This document shows positions 17,884 to 27,034 of a stretch of DNA of 64,000 nucleotides, piece by piece. Source of the stretch: Paenalcaligenes faecalis (GTDB lineage: Bacteria; Pseudomonadota; Gammaproteobacteria; Burkholderiales; Burkholderiaceae_B); assembly GCF_027557445.1 (NCBI RefSeq), contig NZ_CP106841.1, forward strand, positions 482,001 to 546,000, in the 5' to 3' direction. The notes beneath the pieces are model-generated. The model ran no database searches, was not told the origin of the DNA, and saw nothing but the letters and a program-made list of their open reading frames with translations. The translations under genes and the position numbers were made by a program. Within the stretch, counting starts at the first letter, position 1. Each line of letters begins with the position of its first letter.

Positions 17884-18569
17884 TGAGTATGGGATCTTAT
17901 ACACAACGATTGACCACTCTTTTTATTCCCTTATTGACGTATGTGGAGCAGCAGCTAGCTCTAGGTGCGGAGGGGGATAATAGCTTTAAGGCAGAGGTAA
18001 TGCGACGCCTAGAAATGGCACAGACGCAAGCCTTGGCAGTAGGCTATCAGGCCGAAGATATTCAGCTCGCTTTATTTGCTGTGGTTGCTTGGATCGATGA
18101 AATGGCAATGACTTCTAAATGGGCTGGGGCGATGGCGTGGCGATTGCAGCCTTTACAGCGGCAGTATTTCGACACGAGCAAAGCAGGGGTCGAGTTCTAC
18201 GAGCGCCTACAGTCATTGGATGCAAAGCAAACGGCAGTGAAAGAGGTGTATGCCGCAGTGTTAATTGCAGGCTATAAGGGAATGTATAACGGTAAGAGTG
18301 ATCAGATGACAGCGCCTTTGATACGAACGCTTTTGGAGGAGCTGAAGTCAAGGCGTGCCATCAGTGGCTGGTCTACAGAGGAACCTTTGTTTGCGACTTC
18401 TCCGTATCAAAATCAGACTTACTCGAATCAGTTACGGCGTCAGCGCTATCAACCAACTATTCGTTTGTTGATTTTAATTGGTGTGCCGCTTTTTGTTTTG
18501 ATGGCGACATTTATTTATTTAGATATGTCACTAGGTCATATGGTGGTTGCTTTGACGGGGCGAGATTGA
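17877..18569 (+). CDS. tssL: T6SS inner-membrane protein TssL (short form)
   Basis: 230 residues with one transmembrane helix near the C-terminus (LLILIGVPLFVLMATFIYL, about 200-218), the topology of the DotU/TssL cytoplasmic-domain family; AVVAWIDEMAMTSKW is a family segment. The chain ends soon after the membrane helix, so it has no OmpA-like peptidoglycan-binding domain. The start could be the ATG at 17877, overlapping tssK by 7 bases, or the ATG at 17883 in the TGATG overlap; the ribosome binding site does not decide. It forms the membrane complex with TssM and TssJ. Confidence 0.93.
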   Translation: MVMSMGSYTQRLTTLFIPLLTYVEQQLALGAEGDNSFKAEVMRRLEMAQTQALAVGYQAEDIQLALFAVVAWIDEMAMTSKWAGAMAWRLQPLQRQYFDTSKAGVEFYERLQSLDAKQTAVKEVYAAVLIAGYKGMYNGKSDQMTAPLIRTLLEELKSRRAISGWSTEEPLFATSPYQNQTYSNQLRRQRYQPTIRLLILIGVPLFVLMATFIYLDMSLGHMVVALTGRD

Positions 18570-18570
18570 C

Positions 18571-21500
18571 ATGATTAAACGAGTCCTACGATTTTGTTTA
18601 GGCGTTCTTATCGTTCTGCTAGGGGTGGCAGGGGCTTGGTCTGCTGTCATGTACATGAGGTGGCCCTTATGGAGCATCGTGCCAGTATTGATTGGTGCTT
18701 TAGTGCTCATCGTGTTGATGGGTTGGGCTTATCGACGTTGGCAGGGATGGCGTCTTCGCAGAGAGTTGCTCGGTACGACGGCATCCGCCCCATCCTCTAA
18801 GGGGTTAGAGGAGGTATTTGAGCAGCAGTGGCAGGCAGGGGTACAGGTGTTGCGCGATGGTCATCTGGGCACACAGCGGCGTACTTTATACGGGTTGCCA
18901 TGGATTATTGTGTTGGACGTAGTCCCCCCAACAGAACAAGATGAGCTAAACATTTTAGCCGTACAAAAAAGTCGTAACCCTGAGCCCGAAACAGGCTTGA
19001 GCTGGTGTTTTCTTAAAGCCGCTGTTGTGCTGCGGTTTCCTGTATTGACACCAATGTTACAGCAGACAAAAACAGCGGATTACTGGCGTTTCTTTTTAAA
19101 AAAATTAAATAAAACACGGCGAAGAGAACCCTTAAATGGTGTCGTTTTTAATATCAATACTCCTTGGCTAGAGCAGGCCTCAGAGGCTGAGCTGCATCAG
19201 TTAGGCGAGTCGTTACGACATCAACTAGATGCCATTAACCAGATTTTTAACGCGCGTATATCGTCGTGGATTGTATTGAGTCAGAGTCAGGGGGTAGAAG
19301 GCTTAAGTCTATTGACCCAATATCTGGGTACAGAACAGGTAAAACACAGTTTTGGCTTTCATGAAGAACAAACTCAAGGTAGCGTGGCGAGTTTTATCCA
19401 GCGTGGTTTTGAGCATGTACTGAATCGAGCGAATGATTTATGTTTATGGGTAGGGCAGATAGAGCCTAATTCGGCACAGCGTTTAGCTTTGCCAGAACAA
19501 TTGCAGCGCCATGAATCAGATCTGCACCGTATTTTACTACCAGCTTTTGAGGCATCACCTTACGCGATCAATCCTTTATTGCGAGGTATTTATTGGACGG
19601 CAACTTCGGAGCACGGTGGCATCACGAAATCGTGGTTCTCAGAGCAGCTTTATGATCGGGTTTTGCCTTATCAGCGTCATGCGTGGGAGGCCGTTGATCG
19701 CTTAGGGCCATGGCGACGCTTATTACGTCAAGCCGCAGCCTTAGCCTGGCTAGGGTTATGTACGGGAGTGTTTGTATTATTTCTTTATGCCGCTAAGGAT
19801 GTAAAGGCAGTGATTGAGCAAGCCTCTGCCCGTAACGTACACCAATTTAGTTTTTCTGGTGGTATTGAGTCTGATCTACAGGGCTTAAACACATGGCATG
19901 ACATGATTATCCAATTGACTAAAAGCACGCGAGGAGTGGCACGGATTTTGCCTTTCCGACATCATTTGGTCAATATGGAGCAGCAGTTGAAGGAAGATTT
20001 CGTCGCCCTATATAAGCGTGAAATTCGCCATGACTTCATGGATGGCTTTATTTTAGAGCAATTGCCTTTCGTTATTAAAAGCGGGTCTGCTTTAGACGTG
20101 GCGGCTTGGGCTCAGTATTTAGTTCGCCGTATCAATTTGGTGCAAGCCCGAATTGAAGGTAAGGATCTTAAACTTTTGCCGCTAATAGGCCCTGAGTTCT
20201 CTCGCTTATATGCTCAAGTCAATCCACAAGTCGGTTTGCAAACGGGCGTCTTATTGGGGCAGTTATACCCTGATTATTTACGTTGGCAGCAACAAAAGTC
20301 TGACTTACAAGGAGAGTTAGATAGTCTGAAAGCCACCTTGCAACAATTAAACTTAGGGCAACGTCAAGTCGATTGGCTTTTGGCATGGGTAGACTTACAA
20401 AATGATCTGGTTCCCATTACATTGGCCGATTTTTGGCCAGTAAAAAGCACATTGAACGGGCCGCATATTGCTGCAGGTCTAACCAAGGCCGGAACTCAAG
20501 CGATTGCAGGGTTTGTGCAAGAGGTAGCAAGTGCCACTGGTGAGTTTGATTTTTGGGTAGAGCGCCGCGAGAAAATGAATTCGCTTTTTGTACAGACTGC
20601 CTATGACGCATGGTATCGGTTTCTCGTGGATTTTGATCAGGGTCGAAACTATTTGGATACGGAAAGTGCGTGGAAATCTGTCTTGAGCCTAAGCTTTAGT
20701 CCTAATGATCCGTATGTGAAGCTATTAAATACGCTGCATACTATTTTTGCAGAAGTCCCTGCAGCACAACGGCCGAGTTGGATTGGTACGGTCATTGAGT
20801 TAGATCAGTTAATTAAAACGGCTGATGTCGGATTAAGCCCTGATGGGACATGGGTAGATCAGGCTCGCACGGTTAATGAGTTAGGTCATATCGGTTGGGG
20901 CATAGTACGAGATCAGTTCTCTGTAGAGAAAGCCATCACCACTGTTCGCGATGGCATGATCGCTGTAGAGCATCTACAAGCCTATGAGCAGCAAGTACAG
21001 GCTGCTGCGGAGCAAATGTTGGCAGGTCAAGGCAATGCATTGCAGTTTGCTGAGCACACCTGGTCGTATGGGTATGATCCTACCATTACCGAGTCCCCAT
21101 TACATACAGCCCAGCAGCACTTTTCTAACCTGCGAGCCTTGCTAGTTAAGGGGGATATTCGTGAGGGGGCCGTATGGCGTATTGCGAATGGCCCGCTGTC
21201 CTTTGCTTTAGAGTATGCGGCGCGTAGTGCTGCTTGCGGCTTACAAACGCAGTGGAATACTCAGGTGCTGAGCGTGGTAGAAAACGTGCATAGCCAACTA
21301 CTAGCTCAAGATCTACTATATGGCCAAAATGGTAGTGTAGAAACGTTTATGAAAGGCACTTTACAGGCCTTTGTAGAGCGCCAAAAAAGTCATTATCAGC
21401 CGCGTAAAGCCTTAGGTTTAAGTGTGCCATTAAATGGCGAGTTTTTTTCTTACTTGAATACGGTACAAGCGCAGCAGACGGGTGGGGTGATTAGTAAGTT

Positions 21501-22515
21501 TGAACAAGAACATAAACAGCGTCATTATCATTTGCAGTTAGATGCGCTACAGCAAAAAGAAAAGGAACTAGAGCAGCAGGAACCAGCTAATCAACGCTTA
21601 CAAGGTGTAGTATCCGTTGAGATGCGACCTCCCTTAGTGAACCCTGGTGCAAAACGTTTACCTCAACGCACGACCTTATTGCTGCAATGTGCTCCTCAAG
21701 CTCAAAAGTTGGAGAATTATAATTTCCCAACGAAGCAGCTTTTTGATTGGAATGAAAGTCAATGTAGCGAGGCTCGTATTATTTTGCAATTTCCAGATTG
21801 GACGATTGAAAAAGTATACGCAGGCTCATCTGGGTTTTTAGACTTATTGCGCGATTTTCGCTCAGGGTCTAAAACGTTGATGGCCTCAGAGTTCCCAGAA
21901 AGTGAGCTATCGCTACAAGAGGCAGGGATAACATCCATTTCATTGCACTGGATTTTACAAGGGCAGGATGCGGTGTTGTCTCAGGCAGAGCAAAAACAGC
22001 AACACAAAGATGAGCTCAAGCAATTACGTCAATCTATTCAGACACTTCGTCAGCAGCAGGCAGGCCCTAGCTTATTAGAGCAGCCCCTTATCCAGGTGCG
22101 AGATGTGGTTCCAGAGCAAATCACGCACCAGTGCTGGTATCCCTATGCACCCATTTATAGTCCAGTACTTGATGAGGCTGCGGCTACTCAAATGAGAGAG
22201 CTGGCATTAGTTGAGTTTGAGAGTGATGAGTTATTAGACCCGCTTGTGACTGCATTGCAACCGCAAGACTCACAAACAGCCTCAATGACAGGGGCATGGT
22301 TAATTCATGTGGGGGTGTTTGCTAATCCTGCTTTAGCAATAGAGCAACTAGAGGCTCTAGGAATTACACATGGCACGAGGCCCGTGGAGTTAAAACAAGG
22401 TAAACGGCACCTCGTATATAGTCCAGGCTATAGCAATCAAGAGCAAGCCCAAGAGGTAGCCGACACCATTGCTAATGCATTGCATTTGGAGCCTCTGGTG
22501 TTAAACGCTCGTTAA
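18571..22515 (+). CDS. tssM: T6SS inner-membrane protein TssM with C-terminal SPOR-like domain
   Basis: 1314 residues. Two membrane helices lie near the N-terminus (about 8-28 and 32-52) and a third at about 388-408, followed by the large periplasmic IcmF region. The cytoplasmic NTPase-like domain between helices 2 and 3 lacks a Walker A P-loop: LPWIIVLDVVPP is where a GKT motif would be expected. Residues from about 1238 (TGAWLIHVGVFANPALAIEQ) to the end resemble a SPOR domain, a fold that binds denuded peptidoglycan. That module is not part of the usual TssM and could help anchor the complex in the wall, since TssL lacks such a domain. The last 44 bases overlap the convergent regulator gene. 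The SPOR call rests on my reading of the motif pattern. Confidence 0.93.
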   Translation: MIKRVLRFCLGVLIVLLGVAGAWSAVMYMRWPLWSIVPVLIGALVLIVLMGWAYRRWQGWRLRRELLGTTASAPSSKGLEEVFEQQWQAGVQVLRDGHLGTQRRTLYGLPWIIVLDVVPPTEQDELNILAVQKSRNPEPETGLSWCFLKAAVVLRFPVLTPMLQQTKTADYWRFFLKKLNKTRRREPLNGVVFNINTPWLEQASEAELHQLGESLRHQLDAINQIFNARISSWIVLSQSQGVEGLSLLTQYLGTEQVKHSFGFHEEQTQGSVASFIQRGFEHVLNRANDLCLWVGQIEPNSAQRLALPEQLQRHESDLHRILLPAFEASPYAINPLLRGIYWTATSEHGGITKSWFSEQLYDRVLPYQRHAWEAVDRLGPWRRLLRQAAALAWLGLCTGVFVLFLYAAKDVKAVIEQASARNVHQFSFSGGIESDLQGLNTWHDMIIQLTKSTRGVARILPFRHHLVNMEQQLKEDFVALYKREIRHDFMDGFILEQLPFVIKSGSALDVAAWAQYLVRRINLVQARIEGKDLKLLPLIGPEFSRLYAQVNPQVGLQTGVLLGQLYPDYLRWQQQKSDLQGELDSLKATLQQLNLGQRQVDWLLAWVDLQNDLVPITLADFWPVKSTLNGPHIAAGLTKAGTQAIAGFVQEVASATGEFDFWVERREKMNSLFVQTAYDAWYRFLVDFDQGRNYLDTESAWKSVLSLSFSPNDPYVKLLNTLHTIFAEVPAAQRPSWIGTVIELDQLIKTADVGLSPDGTWVDQARTVNELGHIGWGIVRDQFSVEKAITTVRDGMIAVEHLQAYEQQVQAAAEQMLAGQGNALQFAEHTWSYGYDPTITESPLHTAQQHFSNLRALLVKGDIREGAVWRIANGPLSFALEYAARSAACGLQTQWNTQVLSVVENVHSQLLAQDLLYGQNGSVETFMKGTLQAFVERQKSHYQPRKALGLSVPLNGEFFSYLNTVQAQQTGGVISKFEQEHKQRHYHLQLDALQQKEKELEQQEPANQRLQGVVSVEMRPPLVNPGAKRLPQRTTLLLQCAPQAQKLENYNFPTKQLFDWNESQCSEARIILQFPDWTIEKVYAGSSGFLDLLRDFRSGSKTLMASEFPESELSLQEAGITSISLHWILQGQDAVLSQAEQKQQHKDELKQLRQSIQTLRQQQAGPSLLEQPLIQVRDVVPEQITHQCWYPYAPIYSPVLDEAAATQMRELALVEFESDELLDPLVTALQPQDSQTASMTGAWLIHVGVFANPALAIEQLEALGITHGTRPVELKQGKRHLVYSPGYSNQEQAQEVADTIANALHLEPLVLNAR

Positions 22516-25500
22516 CCCATTCTATGTACACAAGCAAGTGCTGCTCTTGCGCGATCTGACGTGCTTTTTGCCACTCTAAGGCAGCAAGCTCCGGTCGTTG
22601 TAGAGCAGCCCATGCATCACCTTGCAGGCAATGTACTTCGGGGCGCACTAAAAGGCAGTCGCGTTTTAGTGCTAGCTCTTTTGCCTCACCCAAAACAGTG
22701 AGGGCTTGTTCGGCTTGTCCATTTGCTAAATAACAGCGAGCGAGGGTACACAGATAACCATCCAATGCCGCAGGCATATTTTTTTCAATACTTTCGCGGG
22801 TTTGCTCAAGTTGTCTTAATTGATCTATATTTGGATTTTTTAAAATAGATGAGATCAACGCATAAGATTTGATAAAGCTATACCAGACATTTTCTTGGTC
22901 CTCTGTAGGCATCATGCTTAGCAACATGTGGCTTTCAGTCTCTAAGGCTGTGAGGTTATTGGTTAGGTAGTAAATACGGAGTAGATGTAAGTAGCAAGCC
23001 ACAATAGCAACGGGGGCGTTGCTTTGCTGAGCAATCTGGATAGCATGCCGAGTATTTTGCAGTGCTGGGCTATAGCGCCCTAGTAGCGCTTGGGTTAAGC
23101 CTAGAGAGCCAAATGCCAGTGCGTAAGAGTGTCCCCCGAAGAAACCTGGGGTTAACTCAAAATCTTTAGCTAAGTTTATAGTGGTAATCGATTGCAGTAA
23201 TAGCGTCTCGCTTAGGTTGGGGCTTCCTTTCCAGAGATGGTATTGAGCTTGGGCATAATAAGCCCATCCTTGCCAAATTTCGTGCTTTGCTGTGGTGGCG
23301 ACCTGTTGCAATCGTTGTGCAGCTACCAGAGCAGAGGAGAAGTTTCCTAAGCCATGCTGGGCTACCCATTGCCCCCAAAAAATAGCACAGCTTTGTAGTA
23401 AGTCTTCACGTTGACTGCTTTTAGCCGCGTCCTCATAGGCACTAATTACACGAGCAGCAGCGGGGCCCTGCGTTGCAATCGCTAAATTAGCCAGTGTTGC
23501 ATGGTTTTCAAACGCATACATATCACGTTGACTGCTATCTTGAACATATTTTTGGCTGGTTAGGGCTTGATAGATATAGTCAACGGCATTTTCAACAGAG
23601 CCTGAGTGTAGCGCTTCTTGGACGGCTTTTTGCCACCAAATAATTGTTTCGGGGCTTTGGGCATTATGAAGATAATGAGCTATAGCGGCAGATGGTTTGT
23701 CTTGTTCTATAAATAAATGTGCGATTTTATGGCATAGGGCTTTTTTGGTGCTCTCTGGAGTTAAGCGCAGTATGGTTTGTTTAGTTAGTTCTAGGCAACG
23801 CGTGTTTTGGGACTCTGCATCATGGTCTAAAAAGCCCATATCAATCAGTAAAGCTATGTTTTTCTGGGCCTCATTCCGAGTAATAGAAAGTGCAGCGCTG
23901 ATGATTTCAGATGAGAGAGAGGGAAGTAAGGCGGCTAAAAATAACGTCTGCTGGGATGAGAGCGCAAGAGAGTGTAATTTTGCTGCCACTAAATCAGTTA
24001 GTCTAGGCGATGTTTTATAAGGCAGCTTTAGTTTAGCTAAATGCAAAATGTCATTAACATAGCGAGGATTATTGATATTAGTCGCTAAAATAAATTGCCG
24101 TACCTCTCGGCTAATTTTTTGGCTTTTGGCCCGATAGTTAATGTACTCAGAGAGAGTCTGTCGATCTAAGGGCGTGACGTGTAATTGGGCAGTAGCCCAA
24201 GGGTAAGGCCGCTCATCTCGACTTAAACCTAATATCAAGCCAATTTTAGTTTTAGTGTTTTGGGTTATTTTTTCTAGAAGAGCTAGGCTTTTTGCGTCAG
24301 CCCACTGTAAATCATCCCATACTAGACATAAGGGTTGTTTCCCGCCTTGGTATTCAGCAAGAAAGCGTAAAAAACTAGCCTCAATGCGTTGTTCTTGCTG
24401 TTCGTTATGTGATGGCTTAAATAATAAGTTCTCTAGTAATGCTTGGCTGGCCTCTAAAGAGACTTGATGTTTTTTTGCAATATGGCGTTGGAACTGAATT
24501 GTTTGTGTTGAGTCTCTAGTTAGCTCAAGAGGCTCATCGTTGGGCTGGAGTGTTTGTAGTAACCATTTGATTAATGGATAGAAAGGCTCAGACGACTTGT
24601 TTTCTTGACAGGCTAAAAATAAGACGCGCCCCTCTACATTTTGTACATAATCAGAAATAGCGCAGGCAAGTTGCGTTTTTCCTAAGCCTGCCTGACCTTT
24701 AAGATGAATAAAGGCAGGTGCTTGTCCTTGATGGTATCTAGCCCATTGTTGCACCAAACGGTCAAAGTAATGAATGCGCCCAAACATACGCAGTGAATTT
24801 TCTTTTTCTGCGTTTTGTGGTTCTGCTAACTTAAATAGAGGTTTTAGGCTTTTTTGCTCGAACTTAATGAGATTGTCTGTAAGCCGTGCTGCTGCCTGTG
24901 GGCTGAGCAATACCTCTCCATGCTGGGCCTCCCAGACTAAAGGTAATATATGGTGGGCGACTACGGCATCCAAATCAAAAGAGTTAGCGTGTTGCACTAC
25001 AGTAGTGCAGGCATGGATAGCCTGTAAGATCTGTAGGTTCGGGCCTGGTGTTATTGTTCTTGTTAACTGCGCTAGCTGTACGGCTTGATCAATGGGACGC
25101 TCTAGAACAGAGGTATACCCAAAATGGGCTAATAGTGTGGTGTTGTTATTCTGTGAAACCCATGCCCCATGAGAGGCACAGTGTTGATGGAGCTTTTTAT
25201 ACCAATATTTTAAATCGTTTAACTGCCCCTCGTTTGTCTCGTGTAAATTGATCTCCATATCGGCTTCTCGACTTAAAGTAATAGTAATAGCGAGAGTCGC
25301 AATGGGACGCAAGGCTTGAGGGGTTACGCTTTTTGATTGGGTAATGGATAACGTGGGCACATGATGTAAGGTACTGGTCAGCAGTGCTTGTGTTTCCATC
25401 GAGGGCTCGGTATTGAAACGCTCGTTGAGGACTTCTTTGCAGTGATGATAAGCTTGCAGTGCCGCCTCTTTATCCCCTGAAGCAAGTAGCAGACGAATAA

Positions 25501-26119
25501 GATAACGGTGACAGGTTTCATCCTCTGGGGTTTGGCAAAGCCACCATTTCACATAGGTTAATGCGGACTCTTGTTCTTGATTTTCCACATAGTAGTTCAC
25601 CAGTTGATGGCGATATTGCGCTAGCTCAAGCTCGTGTCTAGATTGCCAGCGTTGAAACCAGTTTAAAAATCCATCATTAGAGGGCAGCTTAATATTTTGT
25701 AAAAAAGCAAATGAATAGGCGTCTAATTTTTTTTTGATATCCTCAATGGATGTTTTTTCTACTGGCGTAAGAAAATCAAAGAAATCAACATGAACTAATT
25801 CTGGGTGCAGACCTATTTCGGAGTGTGTGGCAATCAACCCCTCGCTGTGAGTAGCAAAAGCGTGACGTAATACGTGCAACGCATGACGTACCCTAGAGCG
25901 CCCTTTTTCTGCATCACTATCGGGCCATAACATATCTGCCAATATGGTACGGCTTATGGGCTGCTTAGAAAAAGCAAGCACAGCCAAGAGCAGTTTCGCC
26001 TTGTCATACTTGAGATGATGAGTGCGGTTTTCGTGATGAATAGATAAGGTGAATTCACCTAAGGTTTGAATGTGAATAGGGGCGCTTTGCGAAAGAGTAG
26101 TGTGCGACAGAGTAGGCAT
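22472..26119 (-). CDS. SARP/BTAD-type AAA ATPase transcriptional regulator
   Basis: 1215 residues. Order of parts: an N-terminal winged-helix like those of SARP/OmpR proteins (about 15-110, TLGEFTLSIHH...RTILADMLWPDSDAEKGRSR); a BTAD helical domain (about 115-260); a region resembling a degenerate class III nucleotide cyclase domain (about 275-430); an AAA/STAND-type ATPase with Walker A GQAGLGKT near 473 and Walker B LVWDDLQWAD near 604; and a long TPR-like C-terminal half (about 750-1200). This build is that of large signal-integrating activators. It faces the T6SS operon and overlaps the tssM 3' end by 44 bases, so it is a likely regulator of that operon; this is inferred from position. 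No sensor ligand can be named. Confidence 0.82.
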   Translation of the reverse strand: MPTLSHTTLSQSAPIHIQTLGEFTLSIHHENRTHHLKYDKAKLLLAVLAFSKQPISRTILADMLWPDSDAEKGRSRVRHALHVLRHAFATHSEGLIATHSEIGLHPELVHVDFFDFLTPVEKTSIEDIKKKLDAYSFAFLQNIKLPSNDGFLNWFQRWQSRHELELAQYRHQLVNYYVENQEQESALTYVKWWLCQTPEDETCHRYLIRLLLASGDKEAALQAYHHCKEVLNERFNTEPSMETQALLTSTLHHVPTLSITQSKSVTPQALRPIATLAITITLSREADMEINLHETNEGQLNDLKYWYKKLHQHCASHGAWVSQNNNTTLLAHFGYTSVLERPIDQAVQLAQLTRTITPGPNLQILQAIHACTTVVQHANSFDLDAVVAHHILPLVWEAQHGEVLLSPQAAARLTDNLIKFEQKSLKPLFKLAEPQNAEKENSLRMFGRIHYFDRLVQQWARYHQGQAPAFIHLKGQAGLGKTQLACAISDYVQNVEGRVLFLACQENKSSEPFYPLIKWLLQTLQPNDEPLELTRDSTQTIQFQRHIAKKHQVSLEASQALLENLLFKPSHNEQQEQRIEASFLRFLAEYQGGKQPLCLVWDDLQWADAKSLALLEKITQNTKTKIGLILGLSRDERPYPWATAQLHVTPLDRQTLSEYINYRAKSQKISREVRQFILATNINNPRYVNDILHLAKLKLPYKTSPRLTDLVAAKLHSLALSSQQTLFLAALLPSLSSEIISAALSITRNEAQKNIALLIDMGFLDHDAESQNTRCLELTKQTILRLTPESTKKALCHKIAHLFIEQDKPSAAIAHYLHNAQSPETIIWWQKAVQEALHSGSVENAVDYIYQALTSQKYVQDSSQRDMYAFENHATLANLAIATQGPAAARVISAYEDAAKSSQREDLLQSCAIFWGQWVAQHGLGNFSSALVAAQRLQQVATTAKHEIWQGWAYYAQAQYHLWKGSPNLSETLLLQSITTINLAKDFELTPGFFGGHSYALAFGSLGLTQALLGRYSPALQNTRHAIQIAQQSNAPVAIVACYLHLLRIYYLTNNLTALETESHMLLSMMPTEDQENVWYSFIKSYALISSILKNPNIDQLRQLEQTRESIEKNMPAALDGYLCTLARCYLANGQAEQALTVLGEAKELALKRDCLLVRPEVHCLQGDAWAALQRPELAALEWQKARQIAQEQHLLVYIEWVNERLTPEAPNAMH

Positions 26120-26369
26120 GGCAAGTAATGAGAGTGACGCGGCAAAGTGTAGAAACAGGCGTGTAAGGTTATGTGTACTTATACGCCAGAAAAGTAAAAG
26201 AAGTGTGAAGATGTGTACTCAGTTATGCCATGATCTTGTTTAAGTACAATAGGTATTAACCTGATGACCTGCCCCTAACTGTCTTCATTATGTCTTTATT
26301 TATTCATTTTATTATTAATATTGTAGGGTATTGTTACAACTATACAAAGAGGCAATTACCCAATCAAAC
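26120..26369. other. Upstream region of the SARP regulator, no gene seen
   Basis: About 250 AT-rich bases between the regulator start and a terminator hairpin. I see no convincing ORF or RNA gene. It must contain the regulator promoter (minus strand). Several weak -10-like hexamers are present but none has a clear matching -35, so no promoter is called. Confidence 0.5.
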
Positions 26370-26407
26370 AAAAAAAAGCTTAATGCATTTTTCATAGCAT
26401 TAAGCTT
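26370..26407 (-). terminator. Intrinsic terminator (minus strand)
   Basis: An 11-bp perfect stem AAGCTTAATGC (26376-26386 paired with 26397-26407) with a 10-base loop. On the minus strand the stem is followed by eight or more T residues. It lies just beyond the disrupted tRNA-Cys terminator and would act as a backup for minus-strand transcripts. Confidence 0.7.
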
Positions 26408-26440
26408 AGTCGAGAACCCATAAAAAAAGCCGCTTCAATG

Positions 26441-26465
26441 TGAACTGACCCCAAGAAGTTGGACA
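26441..26465 (+). repeat. IS left terminal inverted repeat
   Basis: Begins TGAACTGACCCC and matches the right end in about 20 of 25 positions. The same sequence forms the 5' arm of a terminator-like hairpin inside the element. Confidence 0.85.
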
Positions 26466-26489
26466 CCCTTCCAACCTTTTGGGGTTTTT
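26449..26489 (+). terminator. Terminator-like hairpin inside the IS left end
   Basis: CCCCAAGAAGTTGG (26449-26462) pairs with CCAACCTTTTGGGG (26471-26484) with two mismatches, followed by TTTTT at 26485-26489 and then the orfA start at 26492. It would stop read-through from outside before the transposase gene, a known way for IS elements to limit transposase expression. The remnant at 61627-61676 keeps the same hairpin. Confidence 0.65.
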
Positions 26490-26491
26490 CT

Positions 26492-27034
26492 ATGGCTAAA
26501 TATAGTGCAGAACTTAAGCTCTATCTTGTAAAAAGTTATGCGTCAGGGCAGCTTGGTCTCTCTGAAATACATGAAGAGTTTGGCGTACCAAATCGAATGC
26601 TCTTAAACTGGTACCAACGCTTTAAGTATCATGGGATCGAGGCATTTTCTAAGAAACATAGTCACTATGATGCAGATTTCAAACTTCGTGTGTTAAATCA
26701 CCAGCAAACTCATCAGTTGAGTGCGCATGAAACGGTTGCTTTTTTTAATATTCGAGGTGGCTCAGGGGTAGTCAGTCGGTGGCGTCGGCAGTATGATTTA
26801 GGTGGAATCAGAGCGCTTGAGCCTAAGCCTAAAGGACGCAAATCAACGATGAATCAACCCAATAAAAAAGACCGGATGGCGGGAACGCCCGAACAAAAAC
26901 GCATTAAAGAGCTTGAGGAAAAGCTTTTGTATTTAGAAGCGGAGAATGCCTACTTAAAAAAGCTCGATGCCTTACTTCAGAAAAAAGAACAAGCAAAAAA
27001 AGCAAATCTCTTACCCAAGAAAAAGCGCGTGTAG
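26492..27034 (+). CDS. IS3-family transposase OrfA (helix-turn-helix subunit)
   Basis: 180 residues from the ATG at 26492 (MAKYSAELKLYLVKSYASG). A longer frame reaches to 26459, but that part lies in the terminal repeat. It holds helix-turn-helix segments (GQLGLSEIHEEFGVPNRMLLNWYQ and the second TAHETVAFFNI-like repeat), which bind the IS ends, and a C-terminal leucine-zipper-like stretch (RIKELEEKLLYLEAENAYLKKLDALL) for multimerisation. It ends 27032-27034, overlapping orfB. Alone it acts as a regulator; fused to OrfB by frameshifting it is the transposase. Confidence 0.92.
   Translation: MAKYSAELKLYLVKSYASGQLGLSEIHEEFGVPNRMLLNWYQRFKYHGIEAFSKKHSHYDADFKLRVLNHQQTHQLSAHETVAFFNIRGGSGVVSRWRRQYDLGGIRALEPKPKGRKSTMNQPNKKDRMAGTPEQKRIKELEEKLLYLEAENAYLKKLDALLQKKEQAKKANLLPKKKRV
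26995..27001 (+). other. Probable -1 ribosomal frameshift site (A7)
   Basis: In the orfA frame the codons read GCA AAA AAA GCA, giving a slippery A AAA AAA heptamer. A shift of -1 here continues KKSKSLTQEKARVVAELRQK without a stop directly into OrfB, producing the OrfAB fusion. An earlier A6 run at 26981-26986 is less well placed. Confidence 0.7.
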
